From Methylocystis parvus OBBP (GTDB taxonomy: Bacteria; Pseudomonadota; Alphaproteobacteria; Rhizobiales; Beijerinckiaceae), in contig NZ_CP092968.1 of NCBI RefSeq assembly GCF_027571405.1, positions 3,122,001 through 3,186,000 of the forward strand: DNA of 64,000 nucleotides, written 5' to 3'. Positions within the stretch are counted from its first letter, which is position 1, and the number at the start of each line of letters is the position of its first letter. Below the pieces are notes generated by a model. The model saw only the letters and a list, made by a program, of their open reading frames with translations. It had not been told where the DNA came from and did not search any database. A program made the translations under genes and the position numbers. Of the stretch, positions 52,855-62,324 are shown in pieces.

Positions 52855-54603
52855 ATGTCGGCTGATTTCACGCTCGACCAGAAGCGCTATCTTGAAGGCT
52901 TCGCCGCCGGCCTCTCGGCGCGGGGCGCCGCGACGGCTCCGGTTCAGACAGTCGGGGGGCCGGACCAGGCGCATTTCGACGCGCAAAAACGCGTCGTCGC
53001 AGCCGGGGGCAAGCTGACCGATCAGGAAAAATGGAAACAGGAGGAGCATCCGTTCGACGCCTATCCGCGTCTCGTCGCGCAGGCGAAAGAGAATGCGCCG
53101 CCGAAGCCGGCGGACAATTTTCGCTGGCGCTATTACGGGCTCTTTTATGTCGCTCCCGCGCAATCGGCTTACATGTTGCGCCTGCGCATTCCCAATGGCG
53201 TTCTGACTCACTGGCAGTTTGCGGGCCTCGCCGATCTCGCGGAGCGGATGGGCGGCGGCTATCTGCATGTGACGACACGGGCCAATATTCAGATTCGCGA
53301 AATCGAGCCCGGAAACGCGGCGAATATTGTGGAAGCGGTTCAGGACCTCGGGCTTTGGAGCAAGGGCTCGGGCGCCGACAATATCCGCAACATTACGGGC
53401 ACGCCGACGGCAGGCGTCGACCCTCAGGAATTGATCGACACGCGCCCCTATGCGCGCGCGATGCACCATCATATTTTGAACGACCGGTCGCTCTACGGCC
53501 TGCCGCGCAAATTCAACGTCGCTTTCGACGGCGCCGGCCGCATCGGCGCCTTGGAGGACACCAACGATATCGGCTTCCAGGCGGTGGAGGCTCAGGAAGG
53601 GCGGGGCGTCGCGGCCGGCGTCTACTTCCGTCTGACGCTCGGCGGCATTACCGGGCACAAGGACTTTGCGCGCGACACGGGCGTTTTGGTGCGCCCGGAG
53701 GAGGCGGTCGATGTCGCGGATAAGATTCTGCGCGTCTTCATCGAGAACGGGGATCGCACCAGCCGCGCGAAAGCCCGGCTGAAATATGTGCTCGACGCCT
53801 GGGGATTCGAAAAATTTCTGGCGGCTGTGGAGGAGAAGCTTGGCCGTCCTCTCTTGCGCGCGCCCGACGGCGCCGTTGCGATGCGGCCGCGTCAGGATCG
53901 GCAGGCGCATATCGGCGCGCATCGGCAAAAGCAGGCCGGGCTCAACTGGATCGGCGTCGCTCTCCCGCTGGGACGACTGACGCCCGCGCAAACCCGGGGG
54001 CTTGCCGAGATCGCGCATTCGCTCGGCGATGGCGGCTTGCGTCTCACCGTCTGGCAGAACATCCTCGTCACCGGCGTCGAGGATGATGACGTTGCGCGCG
54101 CGGCCGAAGCGATCGCGGCGCTCGGACTTTCGATCGAAGCGTCCCCCATCCGCGCCGGGCTCGTCGCCTGCACGGGAAGCTTTGGTTGCCGGTTCGCCGC
54201 AGCGGATACGAAGCGCGACGCGGCGATGATCGCCGATCACTGCGAGACGGCTTCGCCGATAGATGTGCCGATCAACATTCATCTTACGGGATGCCATCAC
54301 TCCTGCGCGCAGCATTATATTGGCGACATCGGCCTGGTCGGCGCGCGCGTCCCGGTCAATGACGAAGGCGACACGGTCGCGGGCTATCATATCCTCGCCG
54401 GCGGCGGCTTCGGGGAAGACGCCGCCATTGCGCGCGAGATTTTCCAGAATGTGAAAGCCGAGGACGCGCCGGAACGCGTCGCGAGCATTCTGCGCGCCTA
54501 TCGCCGCGCAAGATCCGACGACGCGGAGCCATTCGTCGCCTTCGCGCGACGGCACGACGCCGAGACGATCCGGCGCCTTTCCGATGCGGAGATTTCCAGA
54601 TGA
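52855..54603 (+). CDS. nirA: assimilatory nitrite reductase NirA (sirohaem, 4Fe-4S)
   Basis: A 582-residue sirohaem enzyme reducing nitrite to ammonium with six electrons. Two halves of the nitrite/sulphite reductase fold are visible. The cluster and sirohaem ligands are in LVACTGSFGCRFAAADTKR (Cys-x5-Cys) and INIHLTGCHHSCAQHYIGDI (Cys-x3-Cys). YLHVTTRANIQIREI and NIRNITGTPTAGVDP are substrate-site blocks. It lacks a fused NADH domain, so a separate reductase is needed; the next gene encodes a flavin reductase. Overlaps it by 4 nt. Confidence 0.94.
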   Translation: MSADFTLDQKRYLEGFAAGLSARGAATAPVQTVGGPDQAHFDAQKRVVAAGGKLTDQEKWKQEEHPFDAYPRLVAQAKENAPPKPADNFRWRYYGLFYVAPAQSAYMLRLRIPNGVLTHWQFAGLADLAERMGGGYLHVTTRANIQIREIEPGNAANIVEAVQDLGLWSKGSGADNIRNITGTPTAGVDPQELIDTRPYARAMHHHILNDRSLYGLPRKFNVAFDGAGRIGALEDTNDIGFQAVEAQEGRGVAAGVYFRLTLGGITGHKDFARDTGVLVRPEEAVDVADKILRVFIENGDRTSRAKARLKYVLDAWGFEKFLAAVEEKLGRPLLRAPDGAVAMRPRQDRQAHIGAHRQKQAGLNWIGVALPLGRLTPAQTRGLAEIAHSLGDGGLRLTVWQNILVTGVEDDDVARAAEAIAALGLSIEASPIRAGLVACTGSFGCRFAAADTKRDAAMIADHCETASPIDVPINIHLTGCHHSCAQHYIGDIGLVGARVPVNDEGDTVAGYHILAGGGFGEDAAIAREIFQNVKAEDAPERVASILRAYRRARSDDAEPFVAFARRHDAETIRRLSDAEISR

Positions 54604-56183
54604 ATCACATTGCTCCGCCAGAGAACCTCATTCCCGAAAGCGCGCCATTCTCCCCGGAGCAGCGGGCATGGTTGAACGGCTTCTTCGCGGCCTTTGTCGC
54701 GCCCGACAATGCGCTCGTGACGCCGCTCTCGCCGCAGGCCAACGCCGCCGTTATGGGGGCGGACGATGACGGCGAAGCGCCCTGGCATGATCAGACCATC
54801 GCTCTCGACCAAAGGATGGCGCTCGCAGCAGGACGTCCGCTGCGCCGGCGCATGATGGCGGCCATGGCGCAGCAGGATTGCGGACAGTGTGGATTTGACT
54901 GCGAGAAATACGCCGATGCGCTCGCAGCGGGTAAAGAAGCAAGACTCAATCTTTGCGCGCCCGGCGGCAAGGAGACGGCCCGCATGCTGAAGCAGCTTGC
55001 GGCCGAGTTGGACGCGCCTTCCGCAGCGGACGCGCCAAAAACGAGCGCGCCGGCGAGGCCGCAGTCCGCTCAGAATCCGTCTCGCGACAATCCGGTGCCG
55101 GTCGTTTTTCTCTCGCGTCGCCGCCTCAACAAGGAGGGTTCGGCCAAAGAGACCTGGCATATCGAATTCGATCTTTCCGGGAGCGGTCTCGATTACAAAG
55201 CGGGCGACAGTTTCGGGATTTTTGCGAAGAACGATCTCGGCCTCGTCGACCAGATCATCGCGATGCTCGGCGCTTCGCATCTGACGCCTGTGCGCGGCAA
55301 GGCGCTGCGCGACGTTCTGCAATGCGACGTATCGCTCTCGCCGGCGCCCGACGCGCTTTTCGAACTCATCTCCTTCACGACCGGCGGGGCGCAGCGCGAA
55401 AAGGCGCGGCTTCTCGCGCAGGGCCAGGACCCCGACGGCGACGCCGCGACGCTCGACGCCCTCGCGGCGCTTCAGAAATTTCCGAATGCGCGCCCGCATC
55501 CGGAAGCTTTCGTAGAAGCGCTCGAGCCTTTGCAGCCGCGGCTATATTCCATCTCCTCCTCTCCCAAGGCGTCGTCCGGGCGGCTTTCTCTCACTGTCGA
55601 CGCCGTGCGTTACGTCGTCGGCAAGCGCAAGCGTCTCGGGGTCGCTTCCACCTTCCTCGCCGAGCGCGTCGCGCCGGGCGACGCATTGTCGAGCTATGTG
55701 CAACCGGCGCATGGCTTCGGCCTGCCGGAAAATCTATCGACGCCGATCATCATGGTGGGTCCCGGCACGGGCGTCGCGCCTTTCCGCGCCTTTCTGCAGG
55801 AACGCGCGGCGACCGCGGCCAAAGGGAAGAACTGGTTGTTCTTCGGCCATCAGCGCGCGGCCTGCGATTTCTTTTACGCCGAGGAATTCGAGACGATGAA
55901 GACGACGGGGCTCCTCACGCGCCTGTCGCTGGCCTGGTCGCGCGACGGCGAGGAGAAGTTCTATGTGCAGGACCGCATGCGCCAGTCGGGTCGGGAATTA
56001 TGGGCCTGGCTCGCCGAGGGCGCGCATTTCTATGTTTGCGGCGACGCGCAGCGCATGGCCAAGGATGTGGAGCGCGCGCTGGTCGACGTGGTGGCGGAAT
56101 ATGGTGCGCGGTCCGTCGACGAAGCCATCGCTTTTGTCGCGGCGCTTAAGAAATCCGGCCGCTACCAGCAGGACGTTTATTGA
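54600..56183 (+). CDS. CysJ-like FAD/NADPH reductase with an N-terminal Fe-S cluster motif
   Basis: A 527-residue protein. An N-terminal Fe-S segment (~95-125) reads QQDCGQCGFDCEKYADAL then NLCAPGGKE, like the four-Cys [4Fe-4S] motif of RnfB-type proteins. The rest is a sulphite-reductase/cytochrome-P450-reductase FAD-NADPH module: RLYSISSSPKA binds FAD, VGPGTGVAPFRAFLQER and YVCGDAQRMAKDVERAL bind NADPH. It has no flavodoxin domain. Sitting between nirA and nasA it probably passes electrons from NADPH to one or both. Stop overlaps the nasA start. Confidence 0.9.
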   Translation: MNHIAPPENLIPESAPFSPEQRAWLNGFFAAFVAPDNALVTPLSPQANAAVMGADDDGEAPWHDQTIALDQRMALAAGRPLRRRMMAAMAQQDCGQCGFDCEKYADALAAGKEARLNLCAPGGKETARMLKQLAAELDAPSAADAPKTSAPARPQSAQNPSRDNPVPVVFLSRRRLNKEGSAKETWHIEFDLSGSGLDYKAGDSFGIFAKNDLGLVDQIIAMLGASHLTPVRGKALRDVLQCDVSLSPAPDALFELISFTTGGAQREKARLLAQGQDPDGDAATLDALAALQKFPNARPHPEAFVEALEPLQPRLYSISSSPKASSGRLSLTVDAVRYVVGKRKRLGVASTFLAERVAPGDALSSYVQPAHGFGLPENLSTPIIMVGPGTGVAPFRAFLQERAATAAKGKNWLFFGHQRAACDFFYAEEFETMKTTGLLTRLSLAWSRDGEEKFYVQDRMRQSGRELWAWLAEGAHFYVCGDAQRMAKDVERALVDVVAEYGARSVDEAIAFVAALKKSGRYQQDVY

Positions 56184-58879
56184 TGCTCGACGCCGAGACG
56201 AGACCGTCCGCGGCGGTCTGCGGCGCGCCTGAAAGGCGAGACTCGGCGCCGGTCGCGACGCGCACGACCTGTCCCTATTGCGGCGTCGGCTGCGGCGTAT
56301 TGGCCGCGCGAGACGGCGACGACGCGCGTGTTTCGGGCGATCCCGACCACCCTTCCAATTTCGGCCGCCTGTGCTCCAAGGGCTCCGCGCTGGGCGAGAC
56401 GGTCGGGCTCCGCGGCCGTCTGCTTTATCCGATGCGCCGTGCGGCGCAAGGCTTTGCGCGCGTCTCTTGGGACGCCGCGCTCGCCGACGTCGCGAAGGGT
56501 TTCGCGCAGATCATCGAGCGTCATGGTCCCGACGCCGTCGCGATTTATCTCTCCGGCCAATTGCTGACGGAAGATTATTACGTCGGCAACAAGCTGATGA
56601 AGGGCTTTATCGGCTCGGCGAATGTCGATACGAATTCGCGGCTGTGCATGGCCTCGACCGTCGCTGGACAAAAACGCGCTTTCGGCTCCGATACGGTTCC
56701 CGGCTGTTATGAAGATCTGGACGAGACCGACCTTGCCGTGCTCGTCGGATCCAATGCGGCCTGGTGCCATCCGATCCTCTTCAATCGCATCGTTCGCAAT
56801 AAGGAAAAGCGCGGCGCGCGCATCGTCGTCGTCGATACGCGGCGCACCGCCACCGCCGAGAGCGCCGATCTCTTCCTGCAACTCGTTCCGGGTTCGGATC
56901 AGGCGCTCTTTTCCGGCCTGCTCGCTCATCTCTTCCGCGCGGGGATATGCGACCGCGATTTCATTCGCGAGCGCACGGAAGGGTTCGACGACGCGCTCGC
57001 CAGCGCAATCCGCCTTGCGCCGACAATATCGGAGACAGCCGCTCTGACCGGCGTCGGCGAGACCGACCTTCAACGCTTCTTCGATATGTTCGCGCGCACC
57101 GAGCGAACGGTGACGTTGTTTTCTCAAGGCGTGAATCAATCGTCTCAAGGCGCCGACAAGGTCAACGCCATCATAAATTGTCATCTGGCGACCGGGCGCA
57201 TTGGAAAAATCGGCGCGGGGCCGTTTTCCCTCACCGGCCAGCCAAACGCCATGGGCGGACGCGAAGTCGGCGGCCTCGCGAACAGCCTCGCGGCGCATAT
57301 GGGATTCGAGTTCGAAAATGTCGAGCGTCTGCGGCGTTTCTGGCGCGCTCCGCGCATGGCGCCGCGCGAAGGGCTTAAGGCGGTCGATATGTTCGGTGCC
57401 GTCGCCGCGGGCAAAATCAAGGCGCTGTGGGTCGTCGGAACCAATCCGGCCGCGTCCATGCCCGACGCGGACAGGATCCGCGCGGCGATTGGCGGGCTGG
57501 AGCTCCTGGTCGTGTCGGACAATGTCCTTTCCAACGATACGATCAACAGCGGCGCCCATATCCTTCTGCCGGCCCAGGCCTGGGGCGAAAAAAACGGCAC
57601 GGTGACCAATTCCGAACGTCGCATTTCGCGGCAGCGGGCTTTTCTGCCATCGCCCGGAGAAACGCGCGCCGATTGGCGGATTTTCAGCGAGGTCGCCAAG
57701 GCGATGGGCTTCAGCGGTTTCGATTACAAATCCGCCGCCGACGTCTTCCGCGAACATGCGGCGCTTTCGGCCTTCGAAAACGATGGAAGGCGCGACTTCG
57801 ACATTGGCGGCCTCGCGACGCTGGACGAGAAGGATTATGACGCGCTCGAGCCGACGCAATGGCCTTATCGCGCGCATGCGAATTTCGGAACGAAGCGGCT
57901 TTTCGGCGAAGGCGGATTCTTCCGGGCCAATGGCCGCGCCGCCTTCGTCGCGCCTCGGGCGCCGAGTCTCGCGACGGCGATTTCGCCAGATTATCCGCTG
58001 CGCCTCAATACCGGCCGCATTCGCGACCAATGGCACACAATGACGCGCACGGGCGCAAGCCCGCGTCTGGCGCGCCATCTCGCCGAACCATTTTTGGAGA
58101 TCAATCCGGACGACGCAGCCGCTTTCGGAATTGAGGATGGCGGCTTCGCGCGCGTCACCACCGTTCACGGCGCTTGCGTATTGCGTGTCGTCGCAACCGA
58201 CCGTCAGCCGAAAGGGCACATTTTCGCGCCCATTCATTGGACGGATGAAACGGCGGCGCAGGCGCGCGTCGGCGCGCTTGTGGCGTCATTCGCCGATCCG
58301 GTTTCCGGGCAGCCTGAAATGAAGGCGACGCCCGCGGCCGTGGCGCCGCGCCGCTTCGCCAGCGAGGGCTTCCTGCTCGTCCGGCGGACCATCGACATGC
58401 ATGCCGATTTCTGGTGGAGCCGCGCCGCGATCGAGGGCGGCTACGCCTATCGCCTGGCGAGCGATCGGGCGTCGCACGAATGGCTTGGCCTGCTTCTTCC
58501 CGACGCGGAGCGCGATCCCGTTCATTATTCCGATTTCCGGCGCAATTCGTTCCGCGCCGCCGCCTTTAACGGGAATAAAGCGCTGTTCGCGCTTCATGCG
58601 GGATCCGCTCCGCAGTCATGGGACGCCGCGATCGCGCTTTTCGCGCAGGAGCGCATCGAAGGACGGCAACGCCTCGCGCTGCTTTCGGGAAGCGCCGCCG
58701 GCGATCCGCAAGGCGCAATCGTGTGCGCCTGCTTCGGCGTCGGGGCGGCGCGCATCGCTGCGGCGGCGAAGGACGGATGCCGATCGGCCGCCGAAATTGG
58801 CGCAAAGACCAAGGCGGGCACGAATTGCGGGTCCTGTCGGCCGGAGATCGCACGAATTATCGCTTCGGCGCAGCAGTGA
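56183..58879 (+). CDS. nasA: assimilatory nitrate reductase catalytic subunit
   Basis: An 898-residue molybdopterin (Mo-bisMGD) enzyme reducing nitrate to nitrite. An N-terminal [4Fe-4S] motif TTCPYCGVGCGVLA with GRLCSKGSALGE is followed by DTNSRLCMASTVAGQKRAFG, where the Cys is the likely Mo ligand. LLPAQAWGEKNGTVTNSERR and LNTGRIRDQWHTMTRTG are cofactor-binding blocks. The C-terminal [2Fe-2S] BFD-like domain shows CACFGVGAARIAAAAKDGC and TNCGSCRPE. No NADH-binding subunit is fused. ATG 56183 overlaps the previous stop by 1 nt. Last gene of the operon. Symbol usage varies (nasA/nasC). Confidence 0.95.
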   Translation: MLDAETRPSAAVCGAPERRDSAPVATRTTCPYCGVGCGVLAARDGDDARVSGDPDHPSNFGRLCSKGSALGETVGLRGRLLYPMRRAAQGFARVSWDAALADVAKGFAQIIERHGPDAVAIYLSGQLLTEDYYVGNKLMKGFIGSANVDTNSRLCMASTVAGQKRAFGSDTVPGCYEDLDETDLAVLVGSNAAWCHPILFNRIVRNKEKRGARIVVVDTRRTATAESADLFLQLVPGSDQALFSGLLAHLFRAGICDRDFIRERTEGFDDALASAIRLAPTISETAALTGVGETDLQRFFDMFARTERTVTLFSQGVNQSSQGADKVNAIINCHLATGRIGKIGAGPFSLTGQPNAMGGREVGGLANSLAAHMGFEFENVERLRRFWRAPRMAPREGLKAVDMFGAVAAGKIKALWVVGTNPAASMPDADRIRAAIGGLELLVVSDNVLSNDTINSGAHILLPAQAWGEKNGTVTNSERRISRQRAFLPSPGETRADWRIFSEVAKAMGFSGFDYKSAADVFREHAALSAFENDGRRDFDIGGLATLDEKDYDALEPTQWPYRAHANFGTKRLFGEGGFFRANGRAAFVAPRAPSLATAISPDYPLRLNTGRIRDQWHTMTRTGASPRLARHLAEPFLEINPDDAAAFGIEDGGFARVTTVHGACVLRVVATDRQPKGHIFAPIHWTDETAAQARVGALVASFADPVSGQPEMKATPAAVAPRRFASEGFLLVRRTIDMHADFWWSRAAIEGGYAYRLASDRASHEWLGLLLPDAERDPVHYSDFRRNSFRAAAFNGNKALFALHAGSAPQSWDAAIALFAQERIEGRQRLALLSGSAAGDPQGAIVCACFGVGAARIAAAAKDGCRSAAEIGAKTKAGTNCGSCRPEIARIIASAQQ

Positions 58880-58997
58880 GATGCGAAGGCGGCTGACGCG
58901 GCCGACCGCCTTGCCTGGCGCATCGAGAGAATTGCTGAGTTTTCCAGCGAAGGCTCGGGAACTCACGCCAATTTCAAAATCAGCAAGTTGCGAATGC

Positions 58998-59072
58998 TGG
59001 CTGGGGCGGGAGGATTCGAACCTCCGTATGGCGGAATCAAAATCCGCTGCCTTACCACTTGGCGACGCCCCA
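58998..59072 (-). tRNA. tRNA-Gln (anticodon TTG)
   Basis: Minus-strand cloverleaf of 75 nt including encoded CCA. Acceptor TGGGGCG pairs with CGCCCCA; the anticodon arm is GCGGA-TTTTGAT-TCCGC with TTG at 34-36; the T arm is GGAGG-TTCGAAT-CCTCC. Discriminator G then CCA. Confidence 0.96.
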
Positions 59073-59122
59073 AAAAGGTAAGCTCTCCATAATGCCGAGC
59101 GGGCCGCTTCGCAACCCGGGGC

Positions 59123-60580
59123 TCAGGACCAGGCCTTCAGGCGCGAAAGGCGGGCGAATTTCTTCCATTGATGGCGATCCATGCGATCGAGGACGTCGCG
59201 CAGGAACCGTACGCCTTGCGGGAGATAGGCGCCCTTGTTGAGCATGACGCAGTCGGCGCGCTGCGCCATGGCGGCGTCGGTCGTCTCGGCGCGGCTGGCG
59301 ACGCCTTCGTGGACGAGCTGGTCGAGCACCTGAGTCGCCCAGATCGCCGGCGTATGGGCCGCCTCGCAGAGCCAGAGCACTTCCTCCTGCATCTCGGACA
59401 GCCGCGCAAAACCGACTTCGACGGCGAGATCGCCGCGCGCGATCATCACCGCCGTCGGCTGACGGGCGGCCGCGCGCACGATGAGGCGCGGCAGATTGCG
59501 CACCGCGAGCGGCGTTTCGATCTTCAGAACGAGGCCCGGGGGCGGGCGGTCTCCGCGACGCGCCGCAAGCTCGGCCTCCAGAAGGGAGATGTCTTCGACG
59601 CGCTGCACGAAGGAGAAACCGACGAGATCCGCGAGCTCGGCGACCGAGTCGAGATCGGCGAGGTCCTTTTCCGTGAGCGGCGAGAGGCCGAGCTCGACCG
59701 TCGGCAGATTGACGCCTTTGCCGGGCTTCAGGCGCAATCCTTTGGCGCGGGCCGAGAGGATTTCGACCTCGACGCCCGCATCGCCGCGCGCGACGACCCG
59801 GCCCGCCGCCTTGCCGTCGTCGAAGGAGATTTCCATGCCAAGCTTAAGCTCTTTGACGGCTTCGGGAAAATTCAGACTGGCGACGACGCCTTTGCCGCGC
59901 GGATCGAGGCGCTCGGTCAATATGAGACGGTCGCCGGCGCCAAGCCGGCATTTCTCCGGTCCCCGGACTGCTTCGATCCGCAATTTGGGTCCGCCAATGT
60001 CCATCAGGATACGGCAGGCGCGACCCTGGCGTTCCGCAGCGGCGCGAACATGGCCGGCCATCCGACGCCAGGCCCGCGCCTCGTCGTGAGCGCAATTGAT
60101 CCGGGCGCAATCCATTCCCGCGGCGATAAGGGCCGAGACGAGAGTCGGATCGTCGGCCGCCTCGCTCGGCAGGGTGGCCATGATTCGCGTTCGCCGCTCG
60201 GCGGCCGGGCCGAAAACGGCGTCGCAGGCGCGCTTCAGCGGGTCGTCCGCTTCGCGCATGGGATAGTCCGCTTTTTCGCCGCACAGTCGGCGAAGCGTCG
60301 CGAGCAGCGCGTCGAGAGACGTCAGCACGTCCGCTTCGCTTCTTCCCAGCGAGGATAGACCGAAGGCCGCGAGGCGCAGCTGCAGCGCGCTCAGATCGCG
60401 GCTGCGAAGCGACAGATAGAGAGCGAGATTGCGCGCGCCGTCTTCCCCTGGGGCGGCAAGACCCCAATCGACAAGTCGCGCTTCGCCCTCGCTTATGACG
60501 GCCGCGCGCAGCGACGCCACCTCGTCCTTCAGCGCGACCAGTTCCTTTTTTGCGTCGTAAGTCTTTCCGCAGCCGCGCAT
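59123..60580 (-). CDS. pyk: pyruvate kinase-like protein with N-terminal extension and no C-terminal domain
   Basis: A 485-residue pyruvate kinase homologue. Barrel blocks: CARINCAHDEARAW, RILMDIGGPKLRIEAV, VLKIETPLAVRNLPRLI (catalytic Lys/Glu) and VMIARGDLAVEVGF...AIWATQVLDQLVHEGVASRAETTDAAM. About 130 residues precede the barrel. The regular ASGGETA segment is MLNKGAYLP here and the allosteric C-terminal domain is absent. Known in alphaproteobacteria and plants as divergent pyruvate kinases; activity is uncertain. ATG 60580 has GGAGAAG upstream, whereas the TTG at 60616 lacks it. Confidence 0.8.
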   Translation of the reverse strand: MRGCGKTYDAKKELVALKDEVASLRAAVISEGEARLVDWGLAAPGEDGARNLALYLSLRSRDLSALQLRLAAFGLSSLGRSEADVLTSLDALLATLRRLCGEKADYPMREADDPLKRACDAVFGPAAERRTRIMATLPSEAADDPTLVSALIAAGMDCARINCAHDEARAWRRMAGHVRAAAERQGRACRILMDIGGPKLRIEAVRGPEKCRLGAGDRLILTERLDPRGKGVVASLNFPEAVKELKLGMEISFDDGKAAGRVVARGDAGVEVEILSARAKGLRLKPGKGVNLPTVELGLSPLTEKDLADLDSVAELADLVGFSFVQRVEDISLLEAELAARRGDRPPPGLVLKIETPLAVRNLPRLIVRAAARQPTAVMIARGDLAVEVGFARLSEMQEEVLWLCEAAHTPAIWATQVLDQLVHEGVASRAETTDAAMAQRADCVMLNKGAYLPQGVRFLRDVLDRMDRHQWKKFARLSRLKAWS

Positions 60581-60658
60581 CTTCTCCGCCTGGTTCGATC
60601 GTCGGCGTATTTTCAACAGCGAGGCGACGAAATTGTTACAGCCGGGCGCGGCGGCGCC

Positions 60659-62260
60659 TCAATGGCCGTTCGCTCGCTCTCCGGACAGCCGGCGCAGCCT
60701 TGCTTCCTCGAGATCGAGCTCGGCCTCGACGGCATGGAGCGTCGTGTCGTGCACGTAGCCCGATTGGTGCAGTTGCAACAGCTCCGCGCGCGCCGTCGAG
60801 ACGGCGGCGAGCGCCATCTCGAAATGCGCCCTCCGCACGTCGGCGATCGCCTCAGGCTCCTCATGGTTCCTTCGGTAGACGAAGACCCGGCGGCGATATT
60901 CCTCGATAAGTTTGGGGTGGCGCTCCTTGCCTTCCTCGTCGACCTCCGCCGCGATGCGCTCCAGCGCGGCCGCGTAAATCTTCTCCCTGGTCTCATGCTC
61001 GCTGAGATGGGGATAGGGGCCGATCGAAGGCGCAGCCGGTTTCAGCCACCTTACGAGAGGCCCCAAGGTGGCGCCCTGGACGAGAACCGTGACGGCGATC
61101 ACGACGAATGTGGTCAGAATGATGAAGCCTCGGCCAGGGAATTCGACCGGCAAGGCGAGGGCGGCGGCGAGACTCACGACGCCGCGCATTCCGGCCCAGC
61201 CAATGATGACGGGGAAGGACAGCGGCGGACGGGGATCGCGCTCGCGGATGGAGCGGATGAGCAGGCGCGGGACATAGGCGGCGGGAAACACCCAGAGGAA
61301 GCGCGCGACGATCATCGCCGCCGTGACGATGAGCGCCTGGGGCAGGGACGAGGTCAGAGCGGGGCCGAAGCCGCCGAGTTCTTCGACGACCTTTCTCAAA
61401 GCGAGGCCGATGAGAATGAAGACCAGCGCCTCCATGACGAAGACGGCGGAGCGCCAGACCGCTTGCGCCTCGAGCCGGCTCTCCGCGTCGAGAAGCGCAT
61501 GTTGGCCCCAGCCCATGATGAGCCCGGCCGTGACGACCGCAAGCACGCCCGACACATGCAGCGCCTCCGCGCCGATATAGGTCGCCCAGGCGGCGAGGAA
61601 GCTCGCAATGATGATGAGCTGCGTGTCGCGCAGCCGCGCCATGACGAAATTGGCGGCGAATCCGGCGGCGGCGCCCACGACGAGACCTCCGGCCGTCAAC
61701 CGCCCGAACATCAGTGCGGCTTCCGACCAGTCGAACACGCCGGTGAGCGCCGCAGCGGCCGCGACGCGGTAGAGCATCAGGCCAGAGGCGTCGTTCACGA
61801 GGCTTTCGCCTTCGAGAATGGTCACGAGCCGCGACGGAACGTTCAGCCGCCCCAGCACGGCTTTCGCCGCGACGGCGTCGGGCGGCGAGACGATGGCGCC
61901 AAGGCAGAATCCGGCCGCGACCGGCAGCTCCGGCAATAGCCATTGGACCGCGAGGCCGACAATCGCGGTGGTGAAGGTCACCGCGCCGACGGCGAGCATC
62001 AGGATTGGCCGGAGATTCGCCCTGAAGTCCCGCCAAACGGTGAAATAGGCGCTGGATTGCAGCAAAGGCGGCAGGAACAGAACCAGGATGAATTCCGGAT
62101 CGATCTCGAAGGGCAGCCGCTGCGGCGCGAAGGAGAGCGCCATTCCGCCAAGGACATAGGCGGCCGCGGGCGGCATGTTGAGCCGCTTGGCGAGAATCGA
62201 GAGAATGAGCGCCGCGGCGAGCAACGCAAGCAGGATGACGAAAGGGGCGTGCGCGATCAT
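60659..62260 (-). CDS. Na+/H+ antiporter, CPA1 (NhaP) family
   Basis: A 533-residue membrane protein with about 12 helices (~1-410) and a cytoplasmic tail rich in charged coiled helices (~420-533). The CPA1 ion site is AGFCLGAIVSPPDAVAAKAVLG and EGESLVNDASGLMLYRVA (ND motif), with WAGMRGVVSLAAALALP near the end. It exchanges Na+ (or K+) for H+. ATG 62260 (MIAHAPFVILL) follows a GGAGG-like region; the upstream extension is Arg-rich. It is 64 bp from the next minus-strand gene rpe. Confidence 0.93.
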   Translation of the reverse strand: MIAHAPFVILLALLAAALILSILAKRLNMPPAAAYVLGGMALSFAPQRLPFEIDPEFILVLFLPPLLQSSAYFTVWRDFRANLRPILMLAVGAVTFTTAIVGLAVQWLLPELPVAAGFCLGAIVSPPDAVAAKAVLGRLNVPSRLVTILEGESLVNDASGLMLYRVAAAAALTGVFDWSEAALMFGRLTAGGLVVGAAAGFAANFVMARLRDTQLIIIASFLAAWATYIGAEALHVSGVLAVVTAGLIMGWGQHALLDAESRLEAQAVWRSAVFVMEALVFILIGLALRKVVEELGGFGPALTSSLPQALIVTAAMIVARFLWVFPAAYVPRLLIRSIRERDPRPPLSFPVIIGWAGMRGVVSLAAALALPVEFPGRGFIILTTFVVIAVTVLVQGATLGPLVRWLKPAAPSIGPYPHLSEHETREKIYAAALERIAAEVDEEGKERHPKLIEEYRRRVFVYRRNHEEPEAIADVRRAHFEMALAAVSTARAELLQLHQSGYVHDTTLHAVEAELDLEEARLRRLSGERANGH

Positions 62261-62324
62261 TTCTACTTCGGGAGGCGGAAAAGACGCACCGACCCTAGAG
62301 CAGTTGCGGCGCCAGTTGAATGAC

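Noticed and set aside
60581-60616. TTG start at 60616 for the pyruvate-kinase-like gene
   Set aside because: Weak start codon with no ribosome site; ATG 60580 has GGAGAAG.
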